Origin: Pseudomonadota bacterium
Lineage (GTDB): Bacteria; Pseudomonadota; Gammaproteobacteria; Steroidobacterales; Steroidobacteraceae
Direction of reading: 5' to 3'
Length of the DNA stretch: 36,764 nucleotides
NCBI GenBank assembly: GCA_023423065.1
Contig: JAFAGC010000117.1
Location: forward strand, 1-36,764
The first letter of the stretch is position 1; every line of letters begins with the position of its first letter. Below the pieces are notes generated by a model. It did no database searches, was not told the DNA's origin, and saw only the letters and a program-made list of their open reading frames with translations. A program made the position numbers and the translations under genes. Below, piece after piece: positions 8,965 to 17,431 of this stretch.

Positions 8965-9222
8965 ATGGCAGACGCGCTGAACGACCAGATCCGCAATTTC
9001 ATCCTCGAGAACTACCTGTTCACGAACGACACCAAGGCGCTCGGCCTCGACGACTCGCTGTTGGGCCGCGGCATCGTGGACTCGACCGGCATGCTCGAGA
9101 TCATCTTCTTCATCGAAGAGCAGCTCGGGGTGAAGGTCAAGGACGAGGAAATGATCCCGGACAACCTGGATTCGGTGAACAAGATCGCGGCCTTCGTGTC
9201 GTCGAAACGACGCGCTGCCTGA
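8965..9222 (+). CDS. Acyl carrier protein
   Basis: Small acidic carrier protein of 85 residues with the phosphopantetheine attachment motif GIVDSTGMLEI; the modified serine is Ser40. Helix-2 residues after the serine and the C-terminal NKIAAFV helix match the PP-binding fold. It would hold an activated acyl or aminoacyl group as a thioester. It lies between an AsnB gene and an AMP-forming ligase, an arrangement reminiscent of DltC/DltA and of stand-alone carrier/ligase pairs in polysaccharide loci, so the ligase at 9245 is the likely loading enzyme (inference). AGGGA at 8951-8955 with a 9-nt spacer supports the ATG at 8965. Confidence 0.92.
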   Translation: MADALNDQIRNFILENYLFTNDTKALGLDDSLLGRGIVDSTGMLEIIFFIEEQLGVKVKDEEMIPDNLDSVNKIAAFVSSKRRAA

Positions 9223-9244
9223 GGCGTCCGGTTCCTCGCACCGA

Positions 9245-10753
9245 ATGCACCCGTCGATCGTCCAGCACTTCGAAGAAACCGCGGCGCGTTCCGGCGCCGC
9301 GGTCGCGCTGCATTGGCGCGGAACGCGCTGGACCTATGATGATCTTTCGCGCGCCATCGCGGCGGCGGCTTCCGGATTTCGCGAGCGCGCGCCGGAGCGT
9401 GGCGGCCGCGTCGCGCTGCTGCTGCGCAATTCCCCGCAATACGTCGCGCTGTACTACGGCGCGCTGACGGCGGGAGGGGTGGCCGTGCCGCTGAACGCGC
9501 AGGAACGCGCCAGCGTGCTGATCCGCCAGATCGAACATTGCGAGGCGCGCATCCTCGCCGGCTCGACGGATCACCCGGAGTGGCCCGCGCTGTCGCAGGC
9601 GGCCGCGTCCGCCGGCTGCACCGTGATCGCGATCGCGCCGCGCGACGACGACTCCTCGCTGGATCAATTCGTGCGCGACGTGGGCGGGCAGGGCACGCCA
9701 TTCGCCGACCGGCCGAAGTCCGACGAACTCGCGAGCATCATCTATACGTCCGGGACGACCGGCCGCCCGAAGGGCGTGATGCTGAGTCACGGCAACCTCG
9801 CCGCGAATTCGGCGGCCATCATCAAGTATCTCGCGCTCACGCCGGCCGACCGCGGCCTGTGCGTGCTGCCGTTCCATTTCTCGTACGGCAACTCCGTGTT
9901 GCATACGCACCTGCTGGCCGGCGCGGAACTCGTGATCGAGGACAACCTCGCGTTCCCGCACCTCACCGTGCAACGCATGCAGGCCGAAGCGATCACCGGC
10001 TTCGCGGGCGTGCCGTCCACGTTCGCTCTGCTGCTCGGTCGCGTGAATTTCAAGGAACACGACCTTTCGAAGCTGCGTTATCTCACGCAGGCCGGCGGCG
10101 GCATGGCGAAACCGCTCATCGAGCGCCTGCGCGCCGAGCTGCCGCACGCCGCGCTGTTCATCATGTACGGACAGACCGAGGCCACCGCGCGCCTGTCCTA
10201 TCTACCGGCCGAGGATCTCGCCGAGAAACTCGGCTCCGTCGGCCTGCCGGTCGACGGCATCGAAATCCAGGTCCAGCTCGACGGGCGTCCCGTGAAATCC
10301 GGCGAGATCGGCGAGATCTGCGCGCGCGGCGCCAGCATCATGCAGGGCTACTGGAAGGATCCCGCCGCGACGCGCGAAGTCTTGCGCGACGGCTGGCTGC
10401 GCACCGGCGATCTCGGGCACCTCGACGAGGACGGCTACCTGTTCATCGACGGCCGCACGGTCGACATGATCAAGGTCGGCGCGTTCCGCGTGAGTCCGCA
10501 GGAAGTCGAGGAAGTGATCGCCGCCGTGCCCGGCGTCGAGGAAGTCTGCGCGGCCGCGATGCCCGACGAACTGCTCGGCCAGGCCGTGAAGGCCGTGATC
10601 GTCAAGCGCGCGGGCGCGGACGTCGACGAGCGCGCCGTCAAGGCGTACTGCCGCCAGAACCTGGCGGCTTACAAGGTTCCCAAGCTGGTGGAGTTCGTGA
10701 GCGTCATGCCGCGCACCGCCTCCGGCAAGATCCAGCGGTTCAAGCTGGCCTGA
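9245..10753 (+). CDS. AMP-dependent acyl/aminoacyl ligase (ANL superfamily)
   Basis: 502-residue adenylate-forming enzyme. Core motifs: A3 YTSGTTGRPKG at residues 167-177, A5 MYGQTEA, A7 RTGDLGHLD, A8 FRVSPQEVEEV and the C-terminal catalytic lysine in PRTASGKIQRF. It activates a carboxylate as acyl-AMP and passes it to a thiol, most likely the phosphopantetheine of the adjacent ACP (22 bp upstream) rather than CoA; the partner choice is inference from neighbourhood. It is clearly different from the second ligase of the same superfamily at 29005-30627, so the locus probably activates more than one acid. The ribosome-binding site is weak (GAGGCG too far upstream), consistent with coupling to the ACP gene. 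Confidence 0.92.
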   Translation: MHPSIVQHFEETAARSGAAVALHWRGTRWTYDDLSRAIAAAASGFRERAPERGGRVALLLRNSPQYVALYYGALTAGGVAVPLNAQERASVLIRQIEHCEARILAGSTDHPEWPALSQAAASAGCTVIAIAPRDDDSSLDQFVRDVGGQGTPFADRPKSDELASIIYTSGTTGRPKGVMLSHGNLAANSAAIIKYLALTPADRGLCVLPFHFSYGNSVLHTHLLAGAELVIEDNLAFPHLTVQRMQAEAITGFAGVPSTFALLLGRVNFKEHDLSKLRYLTQAGGGMAKPLIERLRAELPHAALFIMYGQTEATARLSYLPAEDLAEKLGSVGLPVDGIEIQVQLDGRPVKSGEIGEICARGASIMQGYWKDPAATREVLRDGWLRTGDLGHLDEDGYLFIDGRTVDMIKVGAFRVSPQEVEEVIAAVPGVEEVCAAAMPDELLGQAVKAVIVKRAGADVDERAVKAYCRQNLAAYKVPKLVEFVSVMPRTASGKIQRFKLA

Positions 10754-10789
10754 CCCATTCCGCAAGAAGTGCAATAACCAGAGGTTTTC

Positions 10790-11770
10790 ATGGCGTTCGA
10801 CGCAAGCGTTCTCGATATGGACAACGACAAGGTCATCGACCGCATCTGCACGCGGTTGCGCGAGATCCTTGCGAAGGACGTGGGCAAGCGCGGCTTCGTG
10901 GTCGCGATGTCGGGCGGCATCGACTCCTCGGTGAGCTCGGCGCTGTGCGTGAAGGCGCTCGGCAAGGAACGCGTCTACGGCATCATGCTGCCCGAGAAGG
11001 ATTCCTCGGGATTCTCGACGGCCCGTGGCAAGCAGCTCGCCGAACATCTCGGCATCCGTTACGAAGTGTTCGACATCGCGCCGGCGCTCGAGGGCATCGG
11101 CTGTTATCGTCAACGCGACGAGGCGATCCGCCGCGTGTTCCCCGAATACGGCGACGGCTGGAAGAACAAGATCGTGATCAAGGGCGGCCTCGAGGGCCGC
11201 ATCAACCACTTCGAGCTCGTGGTGCAGACGCCCGCGGGTGAGCTCAAGACCGCGCGCCTGCCGCTGCCGGAGTACCTGCAGATCGTCGCCGCGACGAATC
11301 ACAAGCAGCGAATCCGCAAGACGGTCGAGTACTACCACGCCGACCGGCTCAACTACGCCGTGATCGGCACGCCGAACCGGCTCGAATACGACCAGGGCTT
11401 CTTCGTGAAGAACGGCGACGGCAGCGCGGACGTGAAGCCGATCGCGCACCTGTACAAGTCGCAGGTCTACGCGCTCGCGCGCCACATGAAGCTGCCGAAG
11501 GAAATCTGCGAGGCCACGCCGACCACGGATACCTACAGCCTCGCGCAGGGCCAGGACGAGTTCTACTTCGCGCTGCCGTACGCGCAGATGGATCTGGCGC
11601 TGTACGCGCTCAACAACGGCCACGGCGCGAAAGAGCTGGCCGGCGCGCTCAAGATCACCGAGGCGCAGGCGGAGCACGTGTTCAAGGACATCGAGGCCAA
11701 GCGCAAGACGACGCGTTACCTGCACCTCAAGCCCGTGCTGGTGGAGCCGGTCACGGAGCTCAAACTCTGA
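10790..11770 (+). CDS. NAD-synthase-like ATP-dependent amidating enzyme
   Basis: 326-residue ATP-pyrophosphatase of the NadE family, without the N-terminal nitrilase (glutaminase) domain, so it is of the ammonia-dependent type. PPi-loop SGGIDSS lies at residues 41-47; GTPNRLEYDQGFF and the DVKPIAHLYKSQVYALA block match NadE. The region that in housekeeping NadE forms part of the dinucleotide site carries a longer segment (TDTYSLAQGQDEFYFALPY). It sits in an operon with AsnB, ACP and ligase. That suggests amidation of a polysaccharide precursor or carrier-bound acid, but ordinary NAD synthesis is not excluded. GAGG at 10781-10784 with a 5-nt spacer supports the ATG. It follows the ligase by 36 bp. 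Confidence 0.85.
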   Translation: MAFDASVLDMDNDKVIDRICTRLREILAKDVGKRGFVVAMSGGIDSSVSSALCVKALGKERVYGIMLPEKDSSGFSTARGKQLAEHLGIRYEVFDIAPALEGIGCYRQRDEAIRRVFPEYGDGWKNKIVIKGGLEGRINHFELVVQTPAGELKTARLPLPEYLQIVAATNHKQRIRKTVEYYHADRLNYAVIGTPNRLEYDQGFFVKNGDGSADVKPIAHLYKSQVYALARHMKLPKEICEATPTTDTYSLAQGQDEFYFALPYAQMDLALYALNNGHGAKELAGALKITEAQAEHVFKDIEAKRKTTRYLHLKPVLVEPVTELKL

Positions 11771-11812
11771 ACCGCGCGCCACGGCGCGAGTGACGAGGCT
11801 TCGGTAGAGGCC

Positions 11813-12943
11813 ATGCAAATCCTTTTCTGGGTGTCCCTGTTCCTGATCGCGTATCCGTATGCGATCTATCCGTTCGTCCTCGTGACGCTCAACCGCGTGC
11901 TCCGGCGTGGGGCGCACGCGGGCGACGATTCGTACGAGCCCACCGTCACCGTCATCCTGCCGGTGCACAACGAGGCCCGGCGCATCGCGGAGAAGGTGCG
12001 CAACCTGCTCGAGCTCGACTATCCACACGGGAAGCTGCAACTGCTCGTGATCGGCGATGCATGCACCGACGACACGCTCGAACGCGCGCAGGCCGCGGGT
12101 GGCGGGCTCGTCGAAGTCATCCCGCTCGCGACGCGCGCGGGCAAGGCCGCGGGGCTCAATGCCGGATTGCAGCGGGCCACCGGTGAGGTCGTGGTGTTCA
12201 CCGATGCGGGCATCATGCTGGAGAAGCAGTCGCTGCGCCGCCTCGTCGCGCATTTCGCCGATCCGCGCATCTCCGTCGTCTCGGGCGAGGACTACATCGA
12301 GGGCAGCGACAGCGAAGGGTTCTACGGCCGTCTCGAACTGCTGTTCCGGCGCGAGGAAGCGAAACTGCATTCGATCGCGGGCGCGAGCGGCTGCTTCTAC
12401 GGACAGCGGCGCACGACCTGCAAGCCGTTCGTGGCCGGCATGGCGCCGGATTTCCTCTCCGTGCTCGTCGCGGTCGACGGCGGCCACCGCGCACTCGCGG
12501 AGCCGGCGGCCCGCGGCTCGATGACGGCGGCGTCCAGCCAGCGCGCGGAATTCACGCGCAAGGTGCGCACGTTCCTGCGCGGCATCACCGCGCTGTTCGG
12601 CAATGCGCACCTGCTCAACCCGTTCCGGTATCCGGCGTTCAGTTTCATCCTCTGGTCGCACAAGCTCATGCGCTGGCTCGCGCCGCTGCCGATGGTCGGC
12701 TGCCTCGTCGCGGCCTGGATGTTGCGCGACCAGGCGTTCTACCTGGTGGCGTTCGTCGCGCAGGTAGTTTGTTATGCGTCCGCGCTGCTCGGACTCGTGT
12801 TCCCGGCGCTCGCCGCGCGCGTGAGCCTGATCCGCCTGAGCGCGTTCTTCGTGCTCGTCAACGCGGCCGCGTTCAAGGCGCTGCTGCTGTGGCTCGGAGG
12901 TTCGCGGCTGGAAGTCTGGGAGCCCACCCGGAGGCCCGGATGA
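11813..12943 (+). CDS. Membrane glycosyltransferase family 2 (EpsO/NdvC-like)
   Basis: 376-residue inner-membrane GT2. An N-terminal hydrophobic segment (ILFWVSLFLIAYPYAIYPFVLV) precedes the cytosolic GT-A domain with VTVILPVHNEARRI, VIGDACTDDT and VVFTDAGIML. The QRAEFTRKVRTFLRG helix corresponds to the Q-x-x-R-W region of processive-type GT2s. Two to four C-terminal membrane segments follow (residues about 285-365). It could extend the chain or add a side sugar at the membrane. TAGAGG ends two bases before the ATG. Its stop overlaps the ATG of the downstream GT4 (ATGA). Confidence 0.88.
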   Translation: MQILFWVSLFLIAYPYAIYPFVLVTLNRVLRRGAHAGDDSYEPTVTVILPVHNEARRIAEKVRNLLELDYPHGKLQLLVIGDACTDDTLERAQAAGGGLVEVIPLATRAGKAAGLNAGLQRATGEVVVFTDAGIMLEKQSLRRLVAHFADPRISVVSGEDYIEGSDSEGFYGRLELLFRREEAKLHSIAGASGCFYGQRRTTCKPFVAGMAPDFLSVLVAVDGGHRALAEPAARGSMTAASSQRAEFTRKVRTFLRGITALFGNAHLLNPFRYPAFSFILWSHKLMRWLAPLPMVGCLVAAWMLRDQAFYLVAFVAQVVCYASALLGLVFPALAARVSLIRLSAFFVLVNAAAFKALLLWLGGSRLEVWEPTRRPG

Positions 12944-14073
12944 CGGGTCGCGCGATCCGCGTCCTGCACCTGCGCGATTCGCCGTGGATCGATGGGCCGG
13001 GCAGGACAATCTTCGACACGGCCACGCACCTCGATCCCGCGCGGATCGAGTACCACGTCGGCGCTTTCATCCCCGCGGACCGGAAGGACGAGCATCCGCT
13101 CGTTAACTCGCTGCGCGCGGCCGGCGCCTCGGTGCGGCAGCTGACGGATCGCGGCGGGCTCGACCAGGAGCTGGTGGCGCAGATCGTCGCGCTGATCGAC
13201 GAGCTGAAGATAGACGTGCTGCATACCAGTGAATTCCGCTCGAACGTCATGGGGCTGCTCGCGCGGCGCCAGCGGCCCGTGAAACTGGTCGCGACCGTGC
13301 ACGGCTGGATCGCCAACGACCTGCGCGGGCGCGTCTACCGCACGATCGACAAGATGCTGCTGCGCTCCTTCGATGCCGCGATCTTCGTGTCGGAGGCCAC
13401 GCGACGCCTGATTCCGCGCTGGTGGCTGCCGGCGGGGCGCACCCAGGTCCTGCACAACGGCCTCGTGCTCGAGAAGTACGGGCGTGAGACCGTGTCCGCG
13501 CCACGTCGGCCGTTGGATCCGGACAACATCACGCTGCTCAACGTCGGCCGCCTGTCGCCGGAGAAGGGGCAGGACCTGCTGTTGCAGGCGATCGCGCCCC
13601 TCGCGGCGCGGCATCGCGGGCTCCATCTCAAGTTCGCGGGAACGGGGCCCGAAGAACAACGGCTGCGCGCGCTCGCGCAATCGCTCGGCATCGGCGACCG
13701 CGTGCACTTTCTCGGTTACATTCACGACATGCCGGCGCTGTACGCGGACGTGGACCTGCTGGTGCAGAGCTCACTGACGGAGGGCCTCCCGAACGTCATC
13801 GTCGAGGCGGCCTACCTGCGCGTGCCCATGGTCGCGACCCGCGTGGGCGGCACCGCCGAGGTCATCCGGCACGGCGAGAGCGGCTGGCTCATCGAGGCAG
13901 GCGACGTCGACGCGATCCGATCCGGCATCGAGACCTTCCTCGGACGCACGGAGGAATTCGTGGCCATGGCCGAGCGGGCCAGTCGCCGGATCGTCGAAGG
14001 ATTCTCGATCTCGGTCCGCACGCAGCGACTCTCGGAGTTCTACGAGCGGATTTGCCCGGTCGCGCCGCGATGA
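12940..14073 (+). CDS. Glycosyltransferase family 4 (GT-B)
   Basis: 377-residue cytosolic glycosyltransferase. The N-terminal Rossmann domain has VLHLRDSPWIDGPGRT and VLHTSEFRSNVMG, with HGWIAND in the acceptor-side region. The C-terminal donor domain shows LLNVGRLSPEKGQD, FAGTGPEE and the E-x7-E retaining motif in SSLTEGLPNVIVEAA. It should transfer one sugar from an NDP-sugar onto the growing repeat unit. ATG at 12940 overlaps the GT2 stop, and the gene's own TGA overlaps the next ATG at 14070, so three genes are coupled in a row. Specificity cannot be read from the sequence. Confidence 0.92.
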   Translation: MTGRAIRVLHLRDSPWIDGPGRTIFDTATHLDPARIEYHVGAFIPADRKDEHPLVNSLRAAGASVRQLTDRGGLDQELVAQIVALIDELKIDVLHTSEFRSNVMGLLARRQRPVKLVATVHGWIANDLRGRVYRTIDKMLLRSFDAAIFVSEATRRLIPRWWLPAGRTQVLHNGLVLEKYGRETVSAPRRPLDPDNITLLNVGRLSPEKGQDLLLQAIAPLAARHRGLHLKFAGTGPEEQRLRALAQSLGIGDRVHFLGYIHDMPALYADVDLLVQSSLTEGLPNVIVEAAYLRVPMVATRVGGTAEVIRHGESGWLIEAGDVDAIRSGIETFLGRTEEFVAMAERASRRIVEGFSISVRTQRLSEFYERICPVAPR

Positions 14074-15395
14074 AACGCGCGGCGCCACCGAATGGCTCGC
14101 TGATCTACGGCTGGCTGCTCGTGGTGCTGTTCCTCGAATACGCGCGGCCGGCGAGTTTCTTCCCGTTCCTCAACATCCCGTTCTTCTACAGCGCGTTTCC
14201 GTTGCTGCTGTTCGTCGCCTCGTTGTTCACCCCTGGGCTGCGCAGCGCGAAGGAGGCGTTCGCGGACAGGCAGGCGAAATGGATTTTCGCGCTGCTCGGC
14301 GTGGTGTTCCTGTCGATGCTGATCTTCTGGGCGTACGCCATCGACGTATTCACGTCGGTGCTCGGCTACGTCCTCTTGTTCATCGTGATCGCGCGGGTCT
14401 GCACGACCTGGGAGCGCATCCGCGGCGTGGTCAAGATGCTGCTGTTCGCGCACGTGTTCCTGCTCGCGATGAATCCTCAGGTGCTGCTCGATCCGAGCAC
14501 GCGTCAGTACATCAAGGGCGCGACGTTCCTCGGGGACGGCAACGATTTCGGCTTGTCGATCTGCCTGCTGTTCCCGCTGGGCCTGTGGCTGGTTCAGACC
14601 AGTCCATCGAAGTTCGGCAAGCTGCTCAACTGCGCGGTGCTGCTGTTGTTGATGTACGCGATCGTCGCGTCGCAGTCGCGCGGCGCGACGCTCGGCATCG
14701 GCGCCACCTTCGTGTTCCTGTGGTGGTGGAGCCGGTACAAGGCGATCGGCGCCGTGGCGATGGTGATCGTCGCCGTCGGTGTGCTCGCGCTGGCGCCCTC
14801 GGCATACACGGCCCGCATCAGCACCATATCGAATCCGACCGACGGTTCCGCGCAGGGACGAATCGATGCCTGGAAGGCGGGTATCGGCATGGGAGCGAAC
14901 AGTCCGATCGTCGGCGTCGGCGCGGGACACTTCGGACCGCGCTGGGGCAAGACCGCGCATTCGACTTACGTGCTCGCGTTCGGCGAGCTCGGAATTCCCG
15001 GATTCATCTGCGTGCTCGCCATCGTGATCGGCAACATCCGCTCGACGATGAACCTGAGAGCGCGCATTCGCGCGGCGAATCCGTCGCCGGCGGAGCCCAA
15101 GGCGCCGCCGAGGTCGGGTGGTCGGAACATCAAGTCGGAGGAGCCGCCCCGGGTCGAAACCGAGGCGGAGCGTGTCGCGCAGGGCCTGCTGTATTCCGCG
15201 GCGGCGATGATCGGATTCGGCGTCGCCGGAGCGTTCCTCTCGGCCACTTACTACCCGCATCTGTACGTGCTGACGGGTTTGATGCTGAGCGCCCGCGCGC
15301 TCGCATCGGGCGCCACGGGCATCCCGGTGGATGCCGCCGCGAAATCCCGAATGGCGATCCGGCGCGAGGCCTCGCCGCCGTCGCCGCCCGCCTAA
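14070..15395 (+). CDS. O-antigen ligase / Wzy-type polymerase
   Basis: 441-residue polytopic membrane protein with about ten hydrophobic segments. The large loop GMGANSPIVGVGAGHF followed by AHSTYVLAFGELGIPGF is the signature of the O-antigen ligase (Wzy_C/WaaL) family; the His in HSTYV is the conserved catalytic-loop residue. It would polymerise repeat units or transfer them in the periplasm. A charged Pro/Lys/Glu-rich insert (residues about 330-370) separates the last two hydrophobic segments. It does not closely resemble the usual exosortase-A-associated ligase N-terminus, so polymerase and ligase roles are both open. The start overlaps the GT4 stop (ATGA); a TTG at 14052 is the less likely alternative. 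The TAA overlaps the stop of the convergent methyltransferase. Confidence 0.82.
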   Translation: MKRAAPPNGSLIYGWLLVVLFLEYARPASFFPFLNIPFFYSAFPLLLFVASLFTPGLRSAKEAFADRQAKWIFALLGVVFLSMLIFWAYAIDVFTSVLGYVLLFIVIARVCTTWERIRGVVKMLLFAHVFLLAMNPQVLLDPSTRQYIKGATFLGDGNDFGLSICLLFPLGLWLVQTSPSKFGKLLNCAVLLLLMYAIVASQSRGATLGIGATFVFLWWWSRYKAIGAVAMVIVAVGVLALAPSAYTARISTISNPTDGSAQGRIDAWKAGIGMGANSPIVGVGAGHFGPRWGKTAHSTYVLAFGELGIPGFICVLAIVIGNIRSTMNLRARIRAANPSPAEPKAPPRSGGRNIKSEEPPRVETEAERVAQGLLYSAAAMIGFGVAGAFLSATYYPHLYVLTGLMLSARALASGATGIPVDAAAKSRMAIRREASPPSPPA

Positions 15396-16210
15396 CCAGG
15401 GCGGCGGAACACCAGCAGATTGCCGTACGACGGTCCGCCGAAGCGAACGAAGCGGTACCAGAAGTTGTTGAACACGTGGACCAGCGCGCGCAGCGGTTTC
15501 CACGGCAGGATCATGTAGATCTCCGTGAACTGTCCGGCGCGGCGCTGCTGCAGCTTCAGCCCGTGTTTTTCGAATTCGCGGATCAGCCAGGGAATGTCGG
15601 CCTGGCGCGTCATGAGCCGGCCGGTCGGGTGCGGTTCCCAGAACTCCAGACCCGCGGGCGTCTCGATCACTTCGCCCAGGTCGCGCCCCAACAACTTCTT
15701 CAGCGTGCGCAGGAACCACGCCTGCGGCGAGCGCACGTTGCCCTCGCTGATCACGACGATGCCGCCGGGCTTCACGATGCGCGAGAGTTCGGCCACGGCC
15801 TTGGTGACGTCCGGAACGTGCATGAGCACGCCCCAGCACAACACGCGGCTGGCGCTCGCGGTCGGCAGCTCCAGTGCCGTGAGGTCGGCCTGGCGGAATT
15901 CCATGCGATCGGCGAGCCCCGCGGCCTGCGCCGCCTTGCGGGCGTGCTCGAGGATAGCGGCGGAGAAGTCGAGGCCGAGAACGCGGTAGCCACGCCTGGC
16001 GAGGTGCAGGGACTTGGTCGCCGAGCCGCAGCCGCCGTCGACAACGGCCGTGTCGTCGGGCGTTCCGAAAACCTTCGCGATGTCGTCGAACGCGAGATTG
16101 TAGAAGCGGTCGTTCTCGCTCGTGCGGAACTGACGCAGCCAATCCGCGTGGATGTCCATCGCCTGCAGCGTGGACTTCGGTTCCTTCCTGGCTTCTGCGT
16201 CTACGGACAT
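15392..16210 (-). CDS. Class I SAM-dependent methyltransferase
   Basis: 272-residue Methyltransf_11/25-type enzyme. Motif I reads VVDGGCGSATKSLHLA, the ribose-binding acidic residue follows in VLGLDFS, and motif IV/post-II regions are visible in FRQADLTAL and VLCWGVLMHVPD. The C-terminus has an aromatic stretch (FNNFWYRFVRFGG). A sugar, uronic acid or lipid-linked acceptor is likely given the setting, but cannot be assigned. It is the last gene of the minus-strand operon, 42 bp after the ATP-grasp gene. AGGGA at 16219-16223 with an 8-nt spacer supports the ATG at 16210. Its stop overlaps the Wzy-like stop tail-to-tail. Confidence 0.88.
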   Translation of the reverse strand: MSVDAEARKEPKSTLQAMDIHADWLRQFRTSENDRFYNLAFDDIAKVFGTPDDTAVVDGGCGSATKSLHLARRGYRVLGLDFSAAILEHARKAAQAAGLADRMEFRQADLTALELPTASASRVLCWGVLMHVPDVTKAVAELSRIVKPGGIVVISEGNVRSPQAWFLRTLKKLLGRDLGEVIETPAGLEFWEPHPTGRLMTRQADIPWLIREFEKHGLKLQQRRAGQFTEIYMILPWKPLRALVHVFNNFWYRFVRFGGPSYGNLLVFRRPG

Positions 16211-16252
16211 GGTCGTTTTCCCTGAATGTATTTCTGATTCTGGTTGAAGAGC

Positions 16253-17431
16253 TTATCCGAGACCGAGACGGCGGCCCCATTCGAGCCGCGCGGGTGCGAA
16301 ATCCGCGGGCCGCTCGAGTTCGAAGCGGGTGCGCGGTCCGAACGGATTGAGGAACGAGGCGAGCGCGCGCAACCGTCCCGGATGGGAGGGTGGCAGGTTG
16401 AGCTGCCCGCGCGACCGCAGCAGTTGCAGCAGCAGGGCATCCAGGTCGCCGGCGAGCCAGCGCGAGCGCACGCCCACGCGATAGGCCGGCGCCGCCGGAA
16501 GCGGCTCGCCGGCCGCGATGGCGGCGGCGATGTTGGGGAAATCGACGCCCGCGTCGACCGCGAGCTGCAGCGATCCCCAGAAACGGCCGTTGATTTCCAT
16601 GAGACGCAGCGAGCCGTCGCGCCGGTCCTGCTTGAACTCGACCATCGCGACGCCGCGCCAGCCGATCGCGCGCAGCAGCTTCGCGGCGTGTTCCGCGGCC
16701 ACCGGATCCACGGCGGCACTCTCGCATAACACGCTCACTCCGCCGGACGGAGGTTTCTCGCGCACGCGCCGGTGCGCGAACGTGGCGACGATGTCGCCGC
16801 GGTCGATCGCGACGAAGACGCCGACGCCGGGTCCTTCGATGCGTTCCTGCAGCAGCACTGGATAGACGGCGGGCGGCAATCCTTCGAGGGACTTGCGCAG
16901 GCTCGCCGCGTCGTGCGCGTACGCGACGCCGGTCGACACCCAGCCGTCGGGCGTGCGCACGCGCGAGCGGGCGGGCTTGACGACGATCGGAAACGGCAGC
17001 GACTGCGCATCGGCGATGCCCTGCGCGGCCGACGTCGCGACGACCGTGCGGGGGACCGGAATGCCGAGTTGCTGCGCCAGGCCGATCACGTGCGACTTGT
17101 CCGCGGCGTTCGCGACCGTCGTGGCGTCGGGAAACGGGATGCGGGCCGCGAGCCGCTCCTGGTGCGCGGTGACCAGCAACGTGGTCACCTCGGTCATCGG
17201 CAGCACGACGTCGACGCGCTGGCGTTCGACGCTGCGCGCGAGTGCGTCGACGAATCCATCCGAGTCGGATGCCGGATCGGGATATGCCTCGAAGGCGCGC
17301 GAATGGCGCGATACCGACGCGAGCGTGGGGTGCGCGATGCCGGCCGTCACGACGTGGTGCCCGCGCGACCCGAGCGCGCGCACCGCGGCGAGCGCCGAGC
17401 GCGTGTCGCTATCCGTGACGAGGATGCGCAT
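16253..17431 (-). CDS. ATP-grasp carboxylate ligase
   Basis: 392-residue ATP-grasp enzyme. An N-terminal Rossmann-like domain starts MRILVTDSDTRSALAAVRAL. The ATP-grasp fold follows with the lysine in FPIVVKPARSR, the LLQERIEG hinge, and the metal/ATP residues in VAMVEFKQDRR and LMEINGRFWGS (E-x-N). Such enzymes join a carboxylate to an amine through an acyl-phosphate. Between a deacetylase and a methyltransferase in a polysaccharide operon, it may attach an amino acid or similar group to a sugar precursor (inference). The start at 17431 overlaps the deacetylase coding end by 23 bp; the further upstream extension lacks family similarity. Confidence 0.87.
   Translation of the reverse strand: MRILVTDSDTRSALAAVRALGSRGHHVVTAGIAHPTLASVSRHSRAFEAYPDPASDSDGFVDALARSVERQRVDVVLPMTEVTTLLVTAHQERLAARIPFPDATTVANAADKSHVIGLAQQLGIPVPRTVVATSAAQGIADAQSLPFPIVVKPARSRVRTPDGWVSTGVAYAHDAASLRKSLEGLPPAVYPVLLQERIEGPGVGVFVAIDRGDIVATFAHRRVREKPPSGGVSVLCESAAVDPVAAEHAAKLLRAIGWRGVAMVEFKQDRRDGSLRLMEINGRFWGSLQLAVDAGVDFPNIAAAIAAGEPLPAAPAYRVGVRSRWLAGDLDALLLQLLRSRGQLNLPPSHPGRLRALASFLNPFGPRTRFELERPADFAPARLEWGRRLGLG

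Noticed and set aside
11775..11788. CGCGCC/GGCGCG inverted repeat between NadE-like and GT2 genes
   Set aside because: Only a 5-bp usable stem in very GC-rich sequence and no T-run; expected by chance.
10202..13009. Very long open frame on the minus strand, over 900 codons
   Set aside because: It lies antisense to clear ligase, NadE-like and GT2 genes; its translation is Arg/Glu/His-rich low-complexity sequence typical of shadow frames in GC-rich DNA.
14040..16727. Minus-strand open frame of nearly 900 codons
   Set aside because: Antisense or out of frame to the Wzy-like, methyltransferase and ATP-grasp genes, with no domain signature.
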